In this document: positions 23,814-27,694 of the stretch, piece by piece
How positions within the stretch are numbered: the first letter of the stretch is position 1
How the letters are laid out: every line of letters starts with the position of its first letter
Source of the DNA: G039029935 sp039029935
Lineage (GTDB): Bacteria; Chloroflexota; Anaerolineae; Caldilineales; Caldilineaceae
Length of the DNA: 27,694 nt
Assembly: GCA_039029935.1 (NCBI GenBank)
Contig: JBCCFC010000011.1
Coordinates: forward strand, 1 to 27,694
Reading direction: 5' to 3'
Translations under genes and position numbers: made by a program
Notes under the pieces: model-generated
Database searches by the model: none
Told to the model about the DNA's origin: nothing
Seen by the model: only the letters and a program-made list of their open reading frames with translations

Positions 23814-23928
23814 ATGGATTTTCTCCTATTGAATCAAAGTATACGTAGACCGATGTGCCAATTATGACCTATGTAATATCCGGTTGTAAAATGGATGTGT
23901 TGATTTAGATGACGATTCATTCAGGAAA

Positions 23929-23961
23929 ATATCTGGAAGATATCTAGCAAATATGAGGTAT
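23929..23961 (+). promoter_or_regulatory. Three 11-bp-phased direct repeats before the flavoprotein gene
   Basis: ATAT-starting words at 23929 (ATATCTGG), 23940 (ATATCTAG) and 23951 (ATATGAGG) are spaced exactly 11 bp, about one helical turn. The last one merges with the Shine-Dalgarno sequence GAGGT (23955-23959) of the gene at 23964. They could be a regulator site on one face of the DNA or a chance AT-rich pattern. Confidence 0.35.
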
Positions 23962-23963
23962 AC

Positions 23964-26477
23964 ATGACCAACAGCGCACAACTCATCATCATCGGCTCTG
24001 GCATTGTCGGGTGCAGTGCCGCCTATCATCTTGCCAAGCTGGGCTGGACAGACATCCTTGTCCTGGATAAGGGTGATTCATTTGAAAATGACGGCTCTAC
24101 CTCTCATGCACCAGGGGGTGTAGTCGCCCTCAGTCACTCCAAAACATTGACGAACATGGCGGTCTATTCATCCGATTTGTATGGAAGTCTTGCGCCCTAT
24201 GTTGCGTATCGCAATATGTACAACCCGGTCGGCGGCATCGAACTCGCCATTACGCAGGAACGCTGGGAAGACATGGTACGACTGCATGGGGAGGCGATGT
24301 CCTATGGTGTTGAGGCATATTTGCTCTCAGCGCAAGAGGTGACAGATAAAGTGCCCTTGGTGGACCCAAATCAGTGTGTCGGCGGTGTCTTTATCCCCAA
24401 AAGTGCCATCATCTCTGGTGCGCTTGTTTCAGCGGCACTGGCGCGGGATACAGCGGCAATGGCCGGGGAAATGGATGGGGAAATGGGTAGAGCGAGTTTT
24501 GTGGGGCATACCACTGTCACTGATATTGAAGTTATCAACGGCCATGTCACCGCCGTGTTGACCGATAATCCAGAGATGCCGCGCATTGAGTGCGAGACGG
24601 TGCTGCTCTGCGCCAACATCTGGGCACCCGCCATCAGTGAAAAAATTGGCGTTTCGCTGCCACTGATGGCCTTTGAGCACCAGTACACAATCACAACGCC
24701 ACTGGATGAGTTGGCAGACTTTGATGTCAACAACAAAGACGACGAAATCACCATCCCGACCATGCGTGAACTGGACTCGGCCATGTACTATCGTCAACAC
24801 TGGGACAAATGGGGTGTGGGTAGTTATGACCATGCACCGCACATGGTCCATCCACGCAATGTTGGCAAGACAGCCATGCATCCCTTTACACCAGAAGACT
24901 TCGCCGGACCTTGGCGACAGGCCACCAATTTGATACCTGCGCTCAAAGGCAAGGAATTAACACACAGTTTTAACGGCATGTTTGCCTTTTCGGTCGATGG
25001 CTACCCCATCATTGGCGAGACTCAAATCAAAGGCGTGTGGTCAGCAGTGGCATCATGGATTACCCATGCAGGCGGTGTGGGCAAATCCGTCGCTGAGTGG
25101 ATGACCAATGGTGACACCGAATGGGATATGCGTCAATGCACCATCGACCGCTTTGCCGATTTCCAGACGACACAACGCTATATTGACGTCGTCTGCACCA
25201 AAAACTATCGCGAGGTCTACGACTTGGTTCACCCACGTCAGTCTATCTCCGAACCACGCAACATTCGTCTCTCACCCTTCCATGCGCGCCATGAAGCACT
25301 GGGGGCAACCTTCACGGCCTTCGCAGGGCTGGAACTGCCCAATTGGTTTGAGAGCAATACACGTCTGCTGGAAAAATACAACGACCAGATTCCTGAACGA
25401 GACGGCTGGTATGCGCTGGAATGGTCACGCATCCAAGGCGCAGAGCATTTAGAGACGCGTGAAAACGTTGCCCTCTTTGACTTGACAGGCTTATCGATCA
25501 TCGAAATTCGTGGTGCAGGGGCGGTCAAATTTGTCAATTACCTCTGTAGCAACCAAATGGACAAACCTGTGGGGCAGGTCATCTACACAACCTGGTTGAC
25601 CCCAGCGGGCGGTGTCAAGCGTGATCTGGCGGTGGCACGGGTTGCCGATGATTGCTATTGGATGTTTGTCGGTGAAGGCACATTGCCACAAGATTTGGCT
25701 TGGGTCAATCAGCACATCCCCAAAGATAGCAACGTCTATGTCAGCGATATTTCCAACAGCTACACGGCAGTGGGTTTATGGGGACCCAATGCTCGAAAAG
25801 TCCTGAGCAAGACCACCACCGCCGATGTCAGCAACGACGCCTTCCCCTACTTTGCCTGCCAATGGATCGATGTCGGCATGACACGTGTGCTGGCACTACG
25901 CCTCTCCTATGCGGGTGAGCTAGGTTGGGAGTTGCACATTCCAACGGATGCCGCCCTCTCGGTGTGGGATACACTCTGGGCGGCTGGCCGTGAATTTGAC
26001 ATGGTGGCAACGGGCATGGGTGCATTTGATTCGCTACGCATTGAAAAAGGCTATCGGCTCTGGGGTGGCGATGTCTATACCGAGTACAACGCCTATGAGT
26101 CTGGTTTGAACTGGACCGTGCGCATCAAAAAGGGCGACTTTATTGGGCGTGATGCATGTGTGGCAATTCGACGGCAGATGAAGGAGCAGGGGCTGAAGAA
26201 AAAGCTCTGCTGCCTGACATCAACTGCACCAAATGCGCGGGCGTTGGGGTATGAGCCGATTTATCACACTGAAAATGGACATAGCGATTGTATTGGGCAT
26301 GTCACCACTGCGAACTATGGATATAGCGCACAGACGTTGATTGCCTATGGGTATTTGCCTACGCAATATGCTGCGGTGGGGACGGAGTTGGAGATAATGT
26401 ATCAAGGAGAACGGTTTCCCGTGTTGGTGAGTGATGAGCCTTTGGTGGATGCTGAGATGGTGAAGTTGCGGTCGTAA
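23964..26477 (+). CDS. Dimethylglycine/sarcosine dehydrogenase-type flavoprotein (DAO-GcvT)
   Basis: 837 residues, the usual size of this family. Residues 1-370 form the FAD-dependent DAO domain: IIIGSGIVGCSAAYHLA (dinucleotide site 11-16) and TSHAPGGV, whose His48 is at the position that binds FAD covalently in mammalian relatives. A linker domain (FAO_M-like) follows to about 430. The C-terminal half (from RNIRLSPFHARHE, about 432) is an aminomethyltransferase (GcvT)-like folate-binding domain, with the C-terminal barrel at about 740-830. The expected role is oxidative demethylation of dimethylglycine or sarcosine with transfer of the one-carbon unit to tetrahydrofolate. A short AGEMDGEMG duplication near 170 looks like a local 12-bp repeat insertion. 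GAGGT precedes the ATG. Confidence 0.85.
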   Translation: MTNSAQLIIIGSGIVGCSAAYHLAKLGWTDILVLDKGDSFENDGSTSHAPGGVVALSHSKTLTNMAVYSSDLYGSLAPYVAYRNMYNPVGGIELAITQERWEDMVRLHGEAMSYGVEAYLLSAQEVTDKVPLVDPNQCVGGVFIPKSAIISGALVSAALARDTAAMAGEMDGEMGRASFVGHTTVTDIEVINGHVTAVLTDNPEMPRIECETVLLCANIWAPAISEKIGVSLPLMAFEHQYTITTPLDELADFDVNNKDDEITIPTMRELDSAMYYRQHWDKWGVGSYDHAPHMVHPRNVGKTAMHPFTPEDFAGPWRQATNLIPALKGKELTHSFNGMFAFSVDGYPIIGETQIKGVWSAVASWITHAGGVGKSVAEWMTNGDTEWDMRQCTIDRFADFQTTQRYIDVVCTKNYREVYDLVHPRQSISEPRNIRLSPFHARHEALGATFTAFAGLELPNWFESNTRLLEKYNDQIPERDGWYALEWSRIQGAEHLETRENVALFDLTGLSIIEIRGAGAVKFVNYLCSNQMDKPVGQVIYTTWLTPAGGVKRDLAVARVADDCYWMFVGEGTLPQDLAWVNQHIPKDSNVYVSDISNSYTAVGLWGPNARKVLSKTTTADVSNDAFPYFACQWIDVGMTRVLALRLSYAGELGWELHIPTDAALSVWDTLWAAGREFDMVATGMGAFDSLRIEKGYRLWGGDVYTEYNAYESGLNWTVRIKKGDFIGRDACVAIRRQMKEQGLKKKLCCLTSTAPNARALGYEPIYHTENGHSDCIGHVTTANYGYSAQTLIAYGYLPTQYAAVGTELEIMYQGERFPVLVSDEPLVDAEMVKLRS

Positions 26478-26479
26478 TT

Positions 26480-26529
26480 CAGTAACACAGGTTGTCTGCC
26501 TGCTCACAGATTAGCAACCTGTATTACTG
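26480..26529 (+). repeat. Two-hairpin intergenic repeat, copy C
   Basis: Outer arms CAGTAA (26480-26485) and TTACTG (26524-26529) enclose a CAGG/CCTG hairpin and an ACAG/CTGT hairpin. Alternatively ACAGGTTG (26487-26494) can pair with CAACCTGT (26515-26522) to make one long stem. The sixth outer pair is A-T here where copies A and B have T-A, a compensating change. It starts 2 bp after the flavoprotein stop and ends just before the Shine-Dalgarno sequence of the next gene. Confidence 0.75.
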
Positions 26530-26546
26530 GCAAGGAGGAATATTAC

Positions 26547-26798
26547 ATGCATACCAGCTTAAATCAAACCGAAGAGCCATTGTCTGAGGAGCTTCTTCAA
26601 TTACAAGCTGAATTGTTAGCCGCTATTGGTGGTGAGCCTGCGACTGGTGATGATCTGATCTTCGAGGGGATCACATGGGATGAGTATTGGGCAATGAGTG
26701 ATGAGGATCAGGGTAAGTTATGGGATGAAATTGGTAAGCAAGGGCCGCTGACAATGGAAGAGCGGGATGCTTCGCCTGATGCGTTGCCTGCTCGGTAG
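26547..26798 (+). CDS. Small acidic hypothetical protein
   Basis: 83 residues, strongly acidic and probably helical: LSEELLQLQAELLAAIG (12-28), then GDDLIFEGITWDEYWAM and SDEDQGKLWDEIGK. No signal peptide or membrane segment. Size and charge would fit an antitoxin or adaptor, but no toxin-like partner follows, so I assign no function. AAGGAGGAA lies about 7 nt before the ATG, directly after repeat copy C, whose folding could affect this ribosome-binding site. It is followed 4 bp later by a large nested palindrome (26803-26884). Confidence 0.6.
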   Translation: MHTSLNQTEEPLSEELLQLQAELLAAIGGEPATGDDLIFEGITWDEYWAMSDEDQGKLWDEIGKQGPLTMEERDASPDALPAR

Positions 26799-26802
26799 AA
26801 GG

Positions 26803-26884
26803 TACTACAACGGATTTGGGTTGGGAACGGATTTTTGTGCGCGTGGAAGCTCAAATCCGCTCCTTACCTTAATCCGCTGTAGTA
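26803..26884. repeat. Nested imperfect palindrome of about 82 bp
   Basis: Outer arms TACTACA-A-CGGATT (26803-26816) and AATCCG-C-TGTAGTA (26871-26884) pair with a single mismatch. Inner arms GGAACGGATTT (26824-26834) and AAATCCGCTCC (26853-26863) pair likewise with one mismatch. The word CGGATT therefore occurs twice on each side as an inverted set. A plus-strand frame (26767-27000) crosses it, but I regard that as chance. It may end transcription of the small acidic gene or be a miniature repeat element. Confidence 0.75.
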
Positions 26885-27033
26885 TCTTCTATTTTTCGCA
26901 AAACTCAAGAGATAGCGAGGGCTCATCACCCCACCATCTACTACTCCAGAAGTTGGTGCAACTGGCTCGCTCCCATATATTATTGAATCACCATTTGTAG
27001 CCCAGACGCTAACTCATATGTCTGAGTTTGAGG

Positions 27034-27447
27034 TTACTTCTCTTTAGCCATTCTTGTATGAGCAGCTTCTACTGTCTGGGTTGCTGCTACATCAACAGTG
27101 CTTTGTGCCATTGGCGTGATTGTGGCTCGCAGATTCGCCTCATTTGTTGGTGGTGCTTCTAATGTTAAAATATGCTCATCATTCTCAGGTCGCCCAATAA
27201 CAGTGGTTCCGTCACTTGGTCTTAGCAAAACCAAACTGCCACCAAGAAGCAGAATCAATAAGATACCAAGGGAGGCAGAATACCAACTAAATCTAATATT
27301 GCGGCGTTTATCATGATGGCGAAGATTGCGGTTAATAATTGCATCTTCAATGGCATCATCAGGATTATCCAAACCAGCCAGCAACTCTTGACGAATTAAT
27401 TCCAAATTCTGATTCTTGCTATATTGTAGCATGGAACGGGTATCCAT
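27034..27447 (-). CDS. Single-pass membrane protein of unknown function
   Basis: 137 residues. A charged, helical N-terminal part (about 1-52, LELIRQELLAGLDNPDDAIEDA, then basic HHDKRR) precedes one membrane segment (ASLGILLILLLGGSLVLL, about 58-75). After it come about 60 residues, Thr/Ala-rich at the end (TVDVAATQTVEAAHTR). By the positive-inside rule the N-terminus is cytoplasmic and the tail outside. ATQTVEA-type tails recur in Chloroflexota membrane proteins (recollection), with no known function. The Shine-Dalgarno sequence is weak. Divergent from the Rpn gene at 27542. Confidence 0.6.
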   Translation of the reverse strand: MDTRSMLQYSKNQNLELIRQELLAGLDNPDDAIEDAIINRNLRHHDKRRNIRFSWYSASLGILLILLLGGSLVLLRPSDGTTVIGRPENDEHILTLEAPPTNEANLRATITPMAQSTVDVAATQTVEAAHTRMAKEK

Positions 27448-27541
27448 GTTAAATTCGTCACGAAGCCTGTCAAAAATGACTCATTTGGCGGGATAAACTT
27501 GTAGTGGAACGCAAACCGTATTCCGAGGAGGCACACAACCT

Positions 27542-27694
27542 ATGGCACATAGTAATGACCGAACCCTTGTCAGCTTTGATTGGGCGATGAAACATATCCT
27601 GCGCGACAAAGCCAACTTTGATGTTCTGGAAGGGTTTCTATCGGCGTTGCTCAAAGAGGATGTCACGGTGACAGGGCTGCTTGAAAGCGAAGGC
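27542..27694 (+). CDS. Rpn-family recombination-promoting nuclease / putative transposase (partial, cut by window end)
   Basis: The first 51 codons only. The protein opens MAHSNDRTLVSFDWAMKHIL and continues RDKANFDVLEGFLSALLKED, the characteristic N-terminus of Rpn/PDDEXK_2 transposase-like proteins (FDxAxKxILxDKxNFDxLExFLSALL). The D...ExK core would lie beyond the window edge. GAGGAGG at 27525-27531, 10 nt before the ATG, supports the start. Family members are PD-(D/E)XK nucleases linked to recombination in E. coli (RpnA) and often lie singly or as remnants in these genomes. It carries exactly the part that the remnant at 3861-4610 has lost. Confidence 0.8.
   Translation, partial: MAHSNDRTLVSFDWAMKHILRDKANFDVLEGFLSALLKEDVTVTGLLESEG

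Noticed and set aside
26547..26798. Small acidic protein as antitoxin of a toxin-antitoxin pair
   Set aside because: No toxin-like gene is adjacent and no antitoxin DNA-binding motif is visible; size and charge alone are not enough.
26767..27000. Plus-strand frame of 77 codons overlapping the small acidic gene
   Set aside because: It runs through the nested palindrome, has no ribosome-binding site or recognisable protein character, and overlaps a better-supported gene.

Overview
The window looks like a chromosomal segment of an uncultured or environmental Chloroflexota bacterium (Anaerolineae/Caldilineae/Ardenticatenia-like). This is an inference from gene style: secreted proteins with long Pro/Thr linkers, a small secreted protein ending in FLPLVQN, a CruF-type carotenoid gene, several Rpn-like and other PD-(D/E)XK genes, a long-form HPF, and many short tandem repeats between genes. 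No rRNA or tRNA gene, CRISPR array, phage module or complete insertion sequence is visible.

Layout. 1-2522 (+): a terminator from an upstream gene, a two-hairpin repeat, a degenerate receiver-domain protein and, 1 nt later, a lipoprotein beta-propeller of the sorbosone/glucose dehydrogenase type. 2548-5168 (-): a small secreted SdrB-like protein with its terminator, the 5'-truncated remnant of an Rpn-type nuclease gene, and a LarA-superfamily protein that overlaps the remnant by ATGA. 5169-6038 (+): a strong 19-bp terminator-type hairpin, a 48-residue zinc-ribbon microprotein whose ribosome-binding site has a perfect 11-nt complement downstream of the gene, and a small basic orphan protein. 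6078-13518 (-): two paralogous secreted proteins (two PPC-like domains, Pro/Thr linker, PsbP/Mog1-like C-terminal domain), CruF, a coiled-coil PD-(D/E)XK protein, a P-loop kinase-like protein and RecX. 13760-17199 (-): PHP phosphoesterase, S33 peptidase-like hydrolase and 3-hydroxyacyl-CoA dehydrogenase, separated by tandem repeats. 17278-19018 (+): a CDP-alcohol phosphatidyltransferase and a spermidine-synthase-like protein. 19076-20645 (-): a methyltransferase and hpf. 20990-22776 (+): an MBL-fold hydrolase and a PD-(D/E)XK-like protein. 22761-23813 (-): a ROK-family protein. 23964-26798 (+): a dimethylglycine/sarcosine dehydrogenase-type flavoprotein and a small acidic protein. The end holds a single-pass membrane protein (-) and the start of an intact-looking Rpn gene (+).

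The genes are mostly ordinary metabolism and housekeeping in short co-directional groups, and I see no single pathway joining them. The most interesting layer lies between the genes. A family of about 50-bp elements, each able to form two hairpins closed by an outer stem, occurs at four loci (211, 14685 as four tandem copies, 19936, 26480). The arms change in a pairing-preserving way, and every locus lies between co-directional genes just 5' of a gene start. A second family consists of 8-bp tandem repeats, which in one place has spread into the 3' ends of two convergent genes. The zinc-ribbon microgene with its RBS/anti-RBS pair is the third notable local system.
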